Source: Theristus sp. LFF4_11
Taxonomy: Eukaryota; Nematoda; Chromadorea; Monhysterida; Xyalidae
Direction: 5' to 3'
DNA: 64,000 nucleotides
Assembly: GCA_030248135.1 (NCBI GenBank)
Contig: JASANC010005037.1
Coordinates: 1-64,000 of the forward strand
Part shown: one piece after another, positions 23,201-35,200 of the stretch
Position numbering within the stretch: the stretch's first letter is position 1
How the letters are laid out: the number at the start of each line of letters is the position of its first letter
Translations under genes and position numbers: made by a program
Notes under the pieces: generated by a model
What the model was told of the DNA's origin: nothing
What the model saw: only the letters and a program-made list of their open reading frames with translations
Databases searched by the model: none

Positions 23201-25394
23201 TCATGTTCCACTATCATTAAATGACAATTGTTTTGCTTGCTCAGTTTTCAATTTTCGCGGAAGAAAGAGTGCAAGCAAAATATATCAAACAGCCAACCCG
23301 ACAATACGCGCATGAAAGAATAATAACACGGGTATATAATCACCTGGTAACAATAATTCCGCCAAATTTTTCTACATTCCGAAACAGTGGTGATTAGAAG
23401 CTGGTGAAATTCAGCTCACATGTCAAAGGGTGGCTTCCGACCTACAGCCAAGTCAAGTATGTGAGTAGCAGCATGGTAATTTGGTTTTGGCGCGTTTTTC
23501 TTCTCAGGAAAATGTCGGCGGTCTATACACCCGCAAATCGTTTTTATGTTTTCGGTGATTATTTGAAATCGATGCCCAGGCCACGCAATTAGGCCATGTG
23601 CCGAATGGGATTCGTTCAGTAATGAGCGCTTGTCAGAGATTGGTGAGGCGTGACAGCGCAAGCTGCGCTCAAACATTTTTTCGGGGATTTTGAGACTGTG
23701 ATTTTTTTATTCAGAAGCGCTTCTGAAGATGAAAATTGGTGTGAAAGAGATAGCCGACACCGAAAGATTTTCGGCTTCACATTTTTTGAAGGAAAGTTGT
23801 CGAACGCAAATGTGAAACAGTAAAATATACTCGTTGTTAAAAGGGATGCATATCGTATTTTGACTGGAAACACTGCACATTGAAATTTTAAACTTCATGC
23901 AAAAAGTTGACGAAAAAAGGATGATTGATTTGGATCCGCATTTGGCTAGTGCATTTATTTATGTGCAAACAGAAATAATTTACTAGTTGAGTTCACATTT
24001 CCACAAACTTACTACGGTACCTAGTATCAAGAAATTGAACTCGTGTCTGTTGACACAACGGTTTAACGGCGGCTTACATGGCTAATGACTGCAATATGTA
24101 ATCCGAAACAGTAAAAAAGCGAAGCCAGAAACAGAAAAAAGAAATTTGCCGACAGCAAAAAATGCAAAATGCCATGACAGAACGAAAAACTGAACAAGCC
24201 AATCAAAAGCGCCAAAAGTTCACCCCAAATTTTCGGTTTGTTTACAACCACACCTTCAACCCAGGAAATGTTGCAAGCGGATTAAGCACAGAAAAAAGTG
24301 GGCAAAAGTGGGAATATAAACGGAAGTGGCTTCAATTTCGACAAATACTGATCATCAATCGATTCTTGAGGCCAGGTTAATGGGCTGGTGACCCGGACAG
24401 CCTTTGCATACTTTGACAACGCGCTTATTGATTGTTTGATGATAGCTTGATTAATCACTGTTAAAGACAAAAATTGATGATTTTAGTTTATGTACAAAAC
24501 AAAAACAGAGTGGAGAGAAAATCATATAATCAGAAACAAACATAATCAATGTGGAGAAATCCAATATGGAGGATGCCAACAACACACACATCGACATATC
24601 CGTTTATAATTACTGACTTTCCATCTTAGTTCAATTCATACATGTTGATCAATCACCAATCAATCAACAGTTTTGTGAACGTGCGTGTTTTATTGCACAT
24701 ACACAATCCACACACTATACAGGAAGTATGCTTTCATGCCGTTTCGATATTCGTGGTGGTTTTTTTGTTTATTGGGAATTTGCTTCCAAGGGGAGGAGAT
24801 GCTTTTCAAATATTCATTAGCCATGTGTGTATTGGAATTAGGAATTTGAGCCAATAACTAACCCGGTCCACTGTCATTCTTCATTGCGCTTGCCGTATGT
24901 CTGCAAAAAAACGCTTCTAAAAACAGAAACAACTGCGTGTTTGAATAAACAGCACTGTATTTTCCGCTGTATTTTTCAGCGGATGCAGCCAGTTGATAAG
25001 CGCAAACCGTCTTGATAACTGAAAGTGCGATAGCTGTGATGTTTCAGTCATTTTGATGTGCAAACGTTGATGGCAACAGCTGAGCGTTCATTCACAAACA
25101 AGAAAAAACTGTTTTTTTTCAACCGTTTCTCCAACAAATCGATTCCCAAGTTTCCAAGTGGTACATTTTTTTTTGTGTGCAGCAAAGTTGATTTTTTGAT
25201 ATTTTTGTTTGACTGGTTTCCTCAAAAAAGGAATTTGAATGAATATTTCTTGTTTGGTTTGGTTTTTCAATTCAAAAAATTCAAAAACGCAAAAAAAATT
25301 CAAATCGTCTATACACCAATCCATCAAGCTGTTATTTTTATGCTCCAAGGAATTACAACAACAACAAAAATACAAAAAAGCGTTTGAAAAAAAA
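20265..25394. other. Non-coding stretch between the ASCL1-like and methyltransferase genes
   Basis: About 5.1 kb upstream of both genes (they are divergent here), AT-rich, with a CCAAT-type GCTGATTGGCTGC at ~20550. It contains many short frames but none with family resemblance or consistent splice structure. Given the divergent arrangement it must contain both promoters; I cannot point to a convincing TATA or initiator for either. Confidence 0.5.
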
Positions 25395-27093
25395 ATGTCG
25401 CACGGACACGCTGACCGCGACGCGGATCGCTTCGAGGGTCACACGTGCATGCACGACATCCTCGGCTATCTCGACATGCTCTACGCACTGGACTCCGATG
25501 GGAAGCCGAAATTGACGGGAGCGAAACATCAGATTCAGTTTCTGACCAGCAGTTTGGCAAAGTAAGCGAGTCAAAAATCTGACTGGTTAGAAACAACAAT
25601 AAAGAAAAAGGCAAATCCTGAAATGAAACCGTTGTTCGCATTTTTTCTGCATTTTTCAAGCAATTCGCCACCGGTTTTCACCTGAAGAATCGTCGGTGTT
25701 TTGAAATCTGCACCACACCTTGCGCAGATACGTGCAGCCCGAGTGGCAGTCCGTCGTTGAGCTCGGCTGCGGTCCGACGGTGCATAACGCGATTCCACTG
25801 GCCCGCTATTTTCGACGGGTTTACCTCGCTGAGTACCAGCAGAAGGCGAGACAAGCGGTACAGACGTGGCTAGACGAATCAGCGGGCGCCTTCAATTGGA
25901 TGCCGTACTGTGAAATCGCGGCGGCGGTCGAAGGTCGAACATCACTAGCACGCTGAGTGGCAGCTTTCGTGGCAAAATTAGTAGCAAATCAAATCAACGC
26001 TTTCTCAGTGATGCCGGTGAGCTGTGGAACAAAGTGCAGAGATCGGAAGTTTGAAAATTTCAGGCACCGACGGTGAATCGGTGCAAAAGCGAACTCGCGC
26101 GCACGTGCAGTCGATCGTGCACTGCGACATTCGTCAGGAACGCTGCGCCCTGCCAGACGACCCGCCATTGTACGACTGCGTTGCTTCGTTCGGCGTCATC
26201 TTGACTGGTACTCACTCTCTGCGCTGAAACTGAAAAGCATAACAGAAAAATCAACCTAACGGCGGTGGTAGCTCAACAGATCTGTTGAGTTGTCTGCTGT
26301 TTTTTTTCTGTTCAAGTGTACAGTCTACACTACATACTGTTTACGTGTTGCAGTATTTTCTAAAACCAGACCCGGTCGGTGCAGTCTGCATGTGCCTCGA
26401 ATGTGTTAGGTTTCGAAAAAATAGCATTATTGGATTTTCCCCGTGGAATTTCGCCAGCAATCTCTGCCATTTCCGTCAGTGCAGTTGGTGTTGACGACAT
26501 CGAGGACATGCGCCGTGTGCTCGGCAACATCCTGCAAGTGCTCCAGCCAGGCGGACTGTTCGTGTACGGCGACATGGTCGACGACGTGAAACGTTTGTCG
26601 TTTTGTTTTTCAATCGATTGGTACCATTTGAATGGGACGTATGCCGATTGGTCCGAGCAGCGAACGGTGCGCAGCCAATCAGCATGCTGGATTTGTTGAC
26701 CTTTTGAATTTGAAAGTTTGTGACGAATTTAATAAAAATTGTCTTATGGACTGCAAAAAACTTCACACTGGATGATTAATAGAATGCTTTTTTGTTTTAG
26801 ATCATGAAAAAGACGAAAAATGTCTTGTCGGCGCACACACACACCACAACATAAACGGTCACTCGGTTTTTTTGTTTCTTTTTTTCTTTTTCTCGTCAGT
26901 TTATAAAAAATCCAAACACTATTTTTTTTCTTTTTTTTCAGTGCTGAAACTGAACAAAGACGACATCATAAAAGTGCTTGAATCATGCGGTCTTCAGCTG
27001 TTGGAATGGCAACATTTGGACTCCGGCCCAGATGATCCCAGTGAATTTGTGTCTATTTTTAAGTTTGTCGGCAAGAAAGAACAAAGTTGTTGA
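25395..27093 (+). CDS. NNMT/PNMT/INMT-family SAM-dependent methyltransferase
   Basis: Small-molecule N-methyltransferase of the NNMT/PNMT/TEMT family, using S-adenosylmethionine on an amine or pyridine acceptor. Five exons: 25395-25561, 25728-25933, 26064-26207, 26485-26592, 26942-27093; phases 2,1,1,1 all close, giving 258 residues against 264 for human NNMT. The SAM motif is SVVELGCGPTVHN, followed by VYLAEYQQKARQAV and LDESAGAFNW (family: DYS..N...., W....AF.W). Later come HCDIRQE (motif C-D-V), YDCVASFGVIL, LGNILQVLQPGGLFVYGD and a C-terminal LLEW...EFVSIFKF. The usual Asp at the end of strand 2 is Glu (AEYQQ). The N-terminus is His/Asp-rich and diverged. Exon 4's donor is the least certain. 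Substrate cannot be told from sequence; NNMT, PNMT and nematode ANMT types are all possible. Confidence 0.9.
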
Positions 27094-27145
27094 AAATTTA
27101 TCTCAAATTTGTTATGTCTCCTTTTTCGTTATAAACGCTTACACT

Positions 27146-27242
27146 AAAGGCGCATTCATGAAGCAGTATTTAGTGACCGCGTAGCTATGTATTAACACAG
27201 CAACAGCGTCACTAAATACTGCTTCATGAATGCCGCTTAACA
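27146..27242. repeat. Foldback element family F, copy 3 (best copy)
   Basis: Near-perfect hairpin: GCATTCATGAAGCAGTATTT with GTCACTAAATACTGCTTCAT on the other arm and a central CTATGTATTAACACAGC loop. Ends GGCGCATTCATG / CATGAATGCCGCTTAA. It sits just downstream of the methyltransferase stop codon. Confidence 0.9.
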
Positions 27243-27521
27243 ATAATGCAATTTATCTTTTGCAAAACCAGAGACAACAAAATTGATCGCACGCCATGTA
27301 TACTTCTTTGGCACAATTCACTTATGTGGAATGTTGATATACATACATATTTGGTCACTGAAATAAAAACCGTTCACCAAAAGTCCATTAAAACAACCAC
27401 CGTAATAAAAAGAACGTAAAAACAACCAGGGACCTGGGTTAGAGGTCTCAAAACTTTCATATTTCCGATAATATGCCTGCGACTGTTGGCAAAAAAACTA
27501 AAAATAACAAAAAACCATCAT

Positions 27522-30234
27522 TCACTCGTTGCGTTTCCGTTTCGCTGGCTGCTTTCGGTTGCCGTGCGACTTCGACGGGCGTTCAGCGGTCGCGGTCTTC
27601 CTCGCCCGCGGAGGTCGATGCTCCGTGGACAGCGTGAACCCGTCGTAGCAGCCGCAAATGACGTCATGCGTCGCGTCATGCAGCAGCAGACGGAGGTGCC
27701 CGATGTAGCGGATCGCCAGGCGCAGTGTGTCCACCTTGCTCAGGCGACGATCGCTGCGAGTGGGTTTTTTTGTGATGATTTTTTTCGTGTTTTTTTTTGA
27801 ATAAACTGATAGCAGAAACCTTGACTGAGATACCGATCAACTTATGGTCGGTGCAGTAAAGAACCGAGTCTGCACAAGTTATATGGTCATTTCATAATAC
27901 TGGCAGGCTTTTTTACGCGAAGTGGTGTGCCAGAGATCCATGATAATTAGACTATGCCGGATAATTAGATTATCAGAAAAATAATCTTGGCTAAAAAGAG
28001 CTTCCAAGCTTTCATGAGCCAATGGCAGCATAAACTTTAAAAACGCTGCAAAACAATGTTCATTTTTAGTAAATTTAGTTTTATTGCATTGTGGGCACAT
28101 AATTTCTTGTGCTGGAAATGTTCTGAATTTTTTGATACTTATCACCCCTGAACCTGCCTAACTTTTCAATCTCCGGCAGTTGTACCCTGAGTCGTTCGTA
28201 GCCATCATTGACCATTCGCACTCGATGGCGCTCCCGTTCATTGCGCTTCCAAATTGCGTTCGGGCCGTAGTAACTGCAAGAAACGCATATTTGATGGATT
28301 TGGGGTACATTTGAATTGTACCTGTCTGTTCCAATCCATTCCATTTTTAATTCGCGAAAAAGCAGGAAACTCCGATAAAACTGTATGAATAGCATGTACC
28401 GTATTACCCCCAATAAACCCCCATGGGGGATTAATACGTCAGCGACTTTTAGGGGTGGGGGTTTATTGGTGGGGGAGGGGGGATTATTGGTGGGGAAGTG
28501 TTTATTTACAAAAAATTCTAGGGGTGGGGGTTTGTTGTAAAATGGCAAAAATACATTGCATGGCAGGCAAGAAAGTCGCAGAAACTTCTACTCTACATAG
28601 AAATTTCCTTTTATAACAGCCTTTTGTAATGAAATTACTATTAACTCACCCATTTGGGGCCTTTGGTAGCACAATTTCATTATTTTCACTGCAACCACCC
28701 ACTGAATTCGCTGGGTATGTGTTTCAAACAGGTCTCCAATAATCCCCCATGGGGGATTATTTGTTGGGGGGGGGATTATTCGGAAACTGGTCGGGGGGGT
28801 GGGGGTTTATTGGGGGGAGGATTAATGGTGGGGAGGTTTAATGGGGGTAATACGGTAGTTCAGAGACCCGAAAATCTGTTGATGTGTCTGTTGATGATTG
28901 GTCAATCAACAGGCAACAGTCGGTGTGTGCGATGAATGGTGATTCAATTTCAAAAGCACGATTGAAAGTATTCTTCGTTTTGGACCAGCAGAACTGTTTA
29001 ACAAATTCAGATTGACCAAAGAAATTAGCGAAACTGAATCTGCAGTTACATCAAGATAAATAACAAATCCAAATTGTCGCTCTCTTCTCCAACGTCGGTT
29101 AATTCGACGATAATTGATGCTCGACGAATCAGTGTGCCGAACTCAAAAACACACAGCCACTCAGCTAGTCGCAAAGAGAAAAAAACCCACAAACCCCCGT
29201 ACCCATATTCATCGCCGATTTGAAACGGCAACGGCACGGTGCACTCTGCGGAGAACGGATCTTTCTTGATCGCATCAGTCGGTGGCTGCTCCTCTTGGAA
29301 GTACTCCATGTGACGCACGTCCTCTGGTTGACCGTGGCACGTCGCTGATTGGTGCTTTTCGATGACGTCATCGGTGCTGCCGTGCGACGACGACGCGTTG
29401 CTGGCGTTCTCGTCCGTGAACAGTGCCGATGCGTCTTGGCTGTTGGCGACTGCTGGCTGCTCCGCTCCGGTGGTCGTTCGCTCAAGGCTGGTGGATGGTG
29501 CATCTGAGAAGGAGCAGGAAACTTGAACTCAGAAAAGAAAAGTGAAAACTGTAGAACAGGCCGATTGAATGCTTGTTGATGTGTAGAGTGGCTGCGGCTG
29601 CGGCTGCCGGTTATTGTCCTAGTACTGATGACAGTGTGGTTGGAACGCATGCGTGCGTGCGCCACCAAACGCGATGAATATTGGCGAAATCTCTCCAAAT
29701 GTACATGTAGCATGTTTACCTAAACCTGTCACTTTTTTGCAAAATACAGAAGTACTGAAAGAAGAACGAACGGGTTCGGCGTTTGCAAAAAACACATTCA
29801 ACCACAAAGGGTGTGTTTTTATTTCATCTAAACTCGATTACATTCGTTCTTCAACTGTATTTCAAAGTTTCGCAGGCTCTGTATTCTCCAACAAAGTGAC
29901 AGGTGTAAACGAATACACCATACACTTGGAAGCGCACCTCATGGCGGCAAGTGCATTGCGTTCCACAACACCTTGTCTTCCAGGTTAGGTGCGAATCGGC
30001 AGCGATTTGGCACCACACCAAAAAACGAGCTCTTTTTCAATCGATCTGTGTGTTTTCCATTGTTTTTCTTTGTTCTTCCGTTCGCTCACCATTTGTAAAA
30101 CTCGGCGTTCCCAGCGTCACCAGTTCCACAGATCCGGCCAGCGGTGGTGGGCCTCCAGTGAGATACGTCGGTGCTGCGCACTGGTCGTACAACGGACACA
30201 CGTTGAATTGGTATGCGAAACTTGAATAGTCCAT
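27522..30234 (-). CDS. Achaete-scute family bHLH transcription factor (ASCL3/4/5-like)
   Basis: Four exons: 30234-30090, 29503-29203, 28273-28154, 27753-27522; phases 1,2,2 close exactly and give 265 residues. The N-terminus is MDYSSFAYQFNVCPLYDQ; exon 2 is acidic/Ser-rich. The bHLH (about residues 156-212) reads AIWKRNERERHRVRMVNDGY, ERLRVQLPEIEKLGSDRR, then LSKVDTLRLAIRYIGHLRLL, split over exons 3 and 4. RKRNERER.RV..VN.GY.RLR..LP is the pattern of vertebrate ASCL3/4/5. The KVDTLRLAI helix 2 also occurs in PTF1/Fer, but the basic region is achaete-scute. The tail is short, basic and nuclear-localisation-like (RPPRARKTATAERP ... KRKRNE). It is on the same strand as the ASCL1-like gene 7 kb away, with the methyltransferase between. 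Confidence 0.88.
28397..28857. repeat. Inverted-repeat element with G-run body, in the ASCL3/4/5-like intron 2
   Basis: Starts TACCGTATTACCCCCAATAA and ends in the inverse, TTTAATGGGGGTAATACGGTA. Both halves hold CCCCCATGGGGGATTA and runs such as GGGGTGGGGGTTTATTGG. The centre (28540-28730) is ordinary AT-rich DNA. It has no coding capacity. Confidence 0.75.
29711..29914. repeat. Inverted-repeat family D, copy 1
   Basis: Arms AAACCTGTCACTTTTTTGCA and, inverted, CAAAGTGACAGGTGTAAAC around a 150-bp centre containing CACATTCAACCACA. It matches 52875-53074. Lies in intron 1 of the ASCL3/4/5-like gene. Confidence 0.75.
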
Positions 30235-31237
30235 TGTTTCGAGCCTGAACAGTTCAAAAGTTACTAATTTTCTATTATTACTGCGAACAATTAGTCAAGT
30301 CAACGCGTAGAGCTTCCAAGGCAAAGTCAACCTGTCAATGGGTTGATCTTCCGCAATCAAACGCAACTCAACAAAGGCACGGTGGTGGGTACCAATCGGC
30401 TTGTTGATTATTTTTGTAGACTTTTTTTCCACTGAGCGCAAAATGCAACGCTGATTGCTTGCATCTGGATGATATGACTAACCAACCAGCAAACCGATTG
30501 AAAAAGCAGAATAACAATTGATTTGTTTCACAGAAGCCACCACATTCTACAGTAACTGCGGATTTCATGTATTGTTTGCTCTACAAACGCATGAAAACGG
30601 AATTCAATAGCCGCTTATTAGGTATTATTGTACGATTCTTGTTATTCAACCTTTCAACTGCCGTTTCGTTTTGTTTGCTTAGCTGATTTATGGTGCTTCA
30701 TTCAGTGTCTGTGTAAGCCGCTATATCACGGCTAATCGTTCACGGCTAAATGTTCATGATCAAACAAGATCTGTTCTGCTTTTTTTTGCTTGCTGGGACA
30801 GGATTTTCAATTGGTTTCATTCTGAAATTCTGACTTTTTGACCAACCACTTTGTTCCGTTTTGAAACACTGAAGCAATTTTTCAAAATAGAAAAAATGCA
30901 CGACATCAGGATTCATGCGGGTGTTTTAGCGCATTCACAACCGAACAAAAAAAGGTGAACGATCGATCATCGTGGAAGCAGTCATTGCTAGGTGTTTACA
31001 TAATTTGCTTGGATTGTTTGAATTCTAAGCATCGACGCTGTTGATTGATTGATGTTTTTCTTGATACCGGAACCGTTTGCATGCACCAAACCAACTGTGA
31101 TCGTTGGAAAACATATTGCTTGTTCGCGAAACCAAATTTTTTGGACCCACACAGGTCAAAAGTCGCCTCTGAAACTGTTTGTAACAACACAAAATCAAAT
31201 TTAGCCAATCCGTGCGAGCGAACGAACGATCGGTAAT

Positions 31238-31418
31238 TTTAGGCGATGTTTTCAGATGCGGCTAAGACAGAAAAGCGTGCAGAACGCCGTCGAGTAGGGC
31301 GCCCATCGAGTTTTCGTTGTCATTAAGTCCCCATGCACCCATCGGTGGGGCTCGATCCCCCGATCCCCCCAAAGAGAATATAGTTTGACGCTCTACCACC
31401 CAGGCCACGAGAGCAACA
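31238..31418 (-). mobile_element. tRNA-derived SINE, copy 2 (inverse)
   Basis: Reads on the minus strand as CGTGGCCTGGGTGGTAGAGCG, then the box B-like GGGATCGAGCCCC and the SINE body ending CTGAAAACATCGCCTAAAA. It is more diverged than the other two copies and its tail is lost. Confidence 0.8.
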
Positions 31419-32151
31419 TACAAATCGTGCAGGCCGTGTAGTCATGTTAATCGCGTGAACCGTACCGTTTCTTCCGCTGTTTTTTTGACAACAACTTCAA
31501 AAGAAAAGCATTGCGCTTCGTTTTCACCAAACAATAATATCCGAGGCATATCAAATTTCTGTTTTTGTCTGCCATCCAGACAAAAGTTTCCCACTCGTAA
31601 ATGTAAACAACGAAAAATGTTTGTGGACACCCGCAGTGACAAGATTTGTGTTCATAAACCGCATTTTTGGTTTTTAGGTAATCCACGGGCTGACAGCACA
31701 GATTTCACTGAAAAAAAATAATCTTAGAATTCACTAAAGCTTAACAAAGTCTCTGGTGAAAATCCATTTCGTGTCATTCATTTTGACATCTTTGCACGCG
31801 GCACAAGACGTGTACACTATGGCACATGTATTTCACCTTTGAAATAAGCTGAAAAAAAACGGTTTTTATGGTGCCACTATGCTTGGTGAGACAAGACAAG
31901 ACACGAACGACATTGAAGGTGCTTCTAATACCCCCAGGCAAGGCAATGTGCCGAGTCTTGAGAGAAAAGAACCGCGCCGCATTTTGCCGACTTTTGGACA
32001 AAAAACTGCAACGAATTGCGGCATTTTGTGACGCCGACGGCTGTGGGTGTGATTATGGTAAACGGCATGTTTGAAAGTCCAGCTCCGAAAAACAGGCATT
32101 TTTCCAGGAGAGAACAAAAACGCCAACACGCTCATATTGATCGGTTCAGTG

Positions 32152-32237
32152 TCTGTGTGTGTGTGTGTGTGGATGTGGCGTGGTACACACGTACGCAACT
32201 GTCTGTGACTGGACTGTGTGTGTGTTGCGTGTGTGTG
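32152..32237. repeat. TG/GTGT low-complexity tract
   Basis: Runs of TG dinucleotides (GTGTGTGTGTGTGTG at ~32155, another at ~32215) interrupted by unique sequence. Reported only as low complexity. Confidence 0.8.
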
Positions 32238-35200
32238 TTTTTGTGTTTTCTCTGAGCCTCAGCCGCTCGGGCGTCGGCGTGCGAACATGGGAAGCAGACG
32301 AGGAATGGGCAAAACATGCTGTCAGTTGGTGATTTGGTAGCCAGGGCTTACTGAATGGCTGTTCGTTTATATTACAGAGTGAAAAGCGACGATTTTTCTG
32401 TTCCGTTTTTTTCGATTTTTTGATTCTACCCTTCCCCACCCCCACCCTCACCACTGTCCTTTCACCCTCCACTCTCCACACACCCGATAATTTCGCCGTG
32501 TTCCCGCGCCGATTCCCGCAGCTTCACGGCGCGTGTTTTTCTATGTTCCCGTTCACATTCCCGTTGGCAAAACTAGAAACACACAGCCGTTGCATACACG
32601 TGTAGCCCGCAGCTGAATTCTGCGCTCTTCTTTCTTCCCATATTCGACGTAGATGTTTTATAGTATAGAAAATCGCAGGCTTACGTAAGAAATTTAGTGT
32701 GTGTATGTGTTTTTTATTATGTGCTCGCGCAGAAGGCTGCAGCCTTCCAAACCATTTCTCGGTTCGTTTTTTTTATTTTATTTGTTCAATGAGTTTTTTT
32801 AATAATTTTCATAAAAACTCACACAGCTGGTTGAAGTGAGATTAGACAACGCCCGCCGCATAATTTACCACAATCAAAAAAACGCCATATACTGAATTGA
32901 ATTTCCCTAAGGAGTTTTTTTTGAACGTGATAAATTGCGCTTTTTTCTCTGAAATATTTGGCCACAGCACTTTTCATTGTGTCTTGCGCGCAACAACCAG
33001 ATTTTTTTAGCAGACACAATTTATTTCATGCGTACGTGCTCACGTTTTCCTTGCGGTGCTGTTTATGTGACTTTTGGAAAGGTAATTTTTCATCGAAAGG
33101 TCAGAGCGTTTTTCTCGTCATTTTCGTCTTCGCCAGGTAGAAACGGTCGTAAACACCGGTAATTCTTTTTCAGAAAAATGTTGCTTAAGGCACAACAAAG
33201 CGCTGAAGAAATAAGAGCTGAAAATGGACAGGACAAATGCCTGGGGACAGCAGAGGGTTTTTTAAAGAAATAAGCAACGTTTCCTAGTTTACGTTATTAA
33301 AGGTTTCGCTTAGGGGAATGCAACTGCAAATGCAATTTCCATTGTATCCTGCCTGCCGCTTGCCAGCCACAAAAATCGCACTCGTGGAATTTCGGTTGCC
33401 GCTCTACAATTTTTTTCTGCTTGCATTCAATGACGATGGTTGTACCCAAACGAAACCACCACCGAACAATGAGGTGTGCGGTGTTTTTTTTTCAAATGTC
33501 GCGCCACAGCAATAATATTTTGTAATTTCCGCTGCAGTTCAAAAACAAGAACGAAAAATAGTATGAGTCAAACGCCTGTTCAGTTTCAGTAAGTTTTAAA
33601 GGTTTTTTTGTGAGAAGAGCGCCAAACCTGATAGAACTGCCTTGAACCAGATTTTCACGGTTTTTCTTATCGGTTTTTTCTGTGGTTTTCATTTGCTAAA
33701 CCACTGATTTTCTGCGGGATAAAAGCGATAAAATTTTGTTGATATTTCGGCGGCAGATTATGATTTTTTTGTCTGCTCCCACGCTTCGAAAAGCATGCCG
33801 CTCAGCTGATAATGTAAAAAAACCAACAAACTCAAAACGTCGGTTGTCTCGTGACGGATTTTGCGCTGATTTCCAGATTATTCGCGTCTTATATCGTTTT
33901 GCGTTCAAGATAGCTTTTTTTCGATGGAAACTGAAGTTTGCTCCGACCTTTTTGGTTTTCCCACGTGAAAATCCCCATTCCCATTTCGCGCGCGGACGTT
34001 GAACACCAAACATTGACATGGGTGGCTAATGGCAGGCTGATAGATTCTCGGAAAAATTTGAAAATTTCACGATTTTTCCAGATTTTTTTGTTGGCTTGGA
34101 TGAATTATACTGCTGGTTCTGGGATGTGCTCCACTTGAATTGACTGTGTGTGCGAACGTGTGAACATCACCAAATTTTGGTAAAAAATTATGTAAAAACC
34201 AAACAAACCCAAAACGCAAATTTACTCTCATGTAAAACTGGTTCAGCGATTTTGTGTCTCTTTCATCTACCGCTGGCCTGTTTTTTTTCTCTCGTCTTTG
34301 TTGCTCTGGATTTTTTGCAGTGGTCGGTTACGCTGCTTCGGTTACTTTGATTGCCGCTCTTGTCTGGGCGCTTTCATCAGAGCAAACCGGATATAAAATG
34401 GAGATAATTTTCGTTCTTTAAGCCAGCAAAAAACCAAGTTCGTAAAAAAACACGCAGACCCAACCGCCGTTTTTTCCAGCGTTCTCGTGGGAGTTTTGCT
34501 CTTGTGCATTTGTAAAAATTCAAAGTCTGCTGGGCAAGACACTCGTTAGGACCAGACCAATAATGTCATTGGATCGTGGTGATTTGCTTTTTTATTGAAT
34601 TGCAGTCAGCTGATTGAATTTGGTGGCAATCTGCTTCCGAATTATTTCGTATTTCGCATTTTTATTTCCTAGTGACGGTCAGGAATTTGGAAAAAAATCT
34701 GTCTTTTTCTGTCGGCTTATCAGCTTCGATTATTTTTTTCGCCACCCCCTCCGCACTTTCATTAGTTTTTTTTGATAAATGTCAAAAAATCAACTCACAT
34801 ATGTTTTTGTTATTGCATTCGGTTTCGAAATTTTCAAAATATCACGTGTTTTTGTTCATAAACACGTTTTTGACTCTGATTGTTTTGAAGGTGTGTTTCG
34901 TTTCGCAATGTTGCACAATCGAAACGTAAAAAGTCAATTTAATCACGAGGATTTCTGGCTGTGTAAAACACTGTATCCAACCATCTTTTCCTTTCACTTT
35001 TATCGGATCAAAGATCTTTATTTTTAGCATCGTTAATAAGGAGTCGTTTTTAAATTAAAAAACAACAACAATAATTTGTGATAAGCTTGCTGCCATCTGC
35101 ACACAGACACACGTTTTTGATTGCTTCTGGGTCTAGGGGTATTATTTTATTTTCCCCGGGCGTTGTTTTTGTTTACTTTTTCCTAGCAACCGAGTTTTTC

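Noticed and set aside
27522..30234. Second bHLH as a PTF1/Fer homologue because of KVDTLRLAI in helix 2
   Set aside because: The basic region and helix 1 (RKRNERER-like, VNDGYERLR) fit ASCL3/4/5 better; helix 2 alone is not diagnostic.
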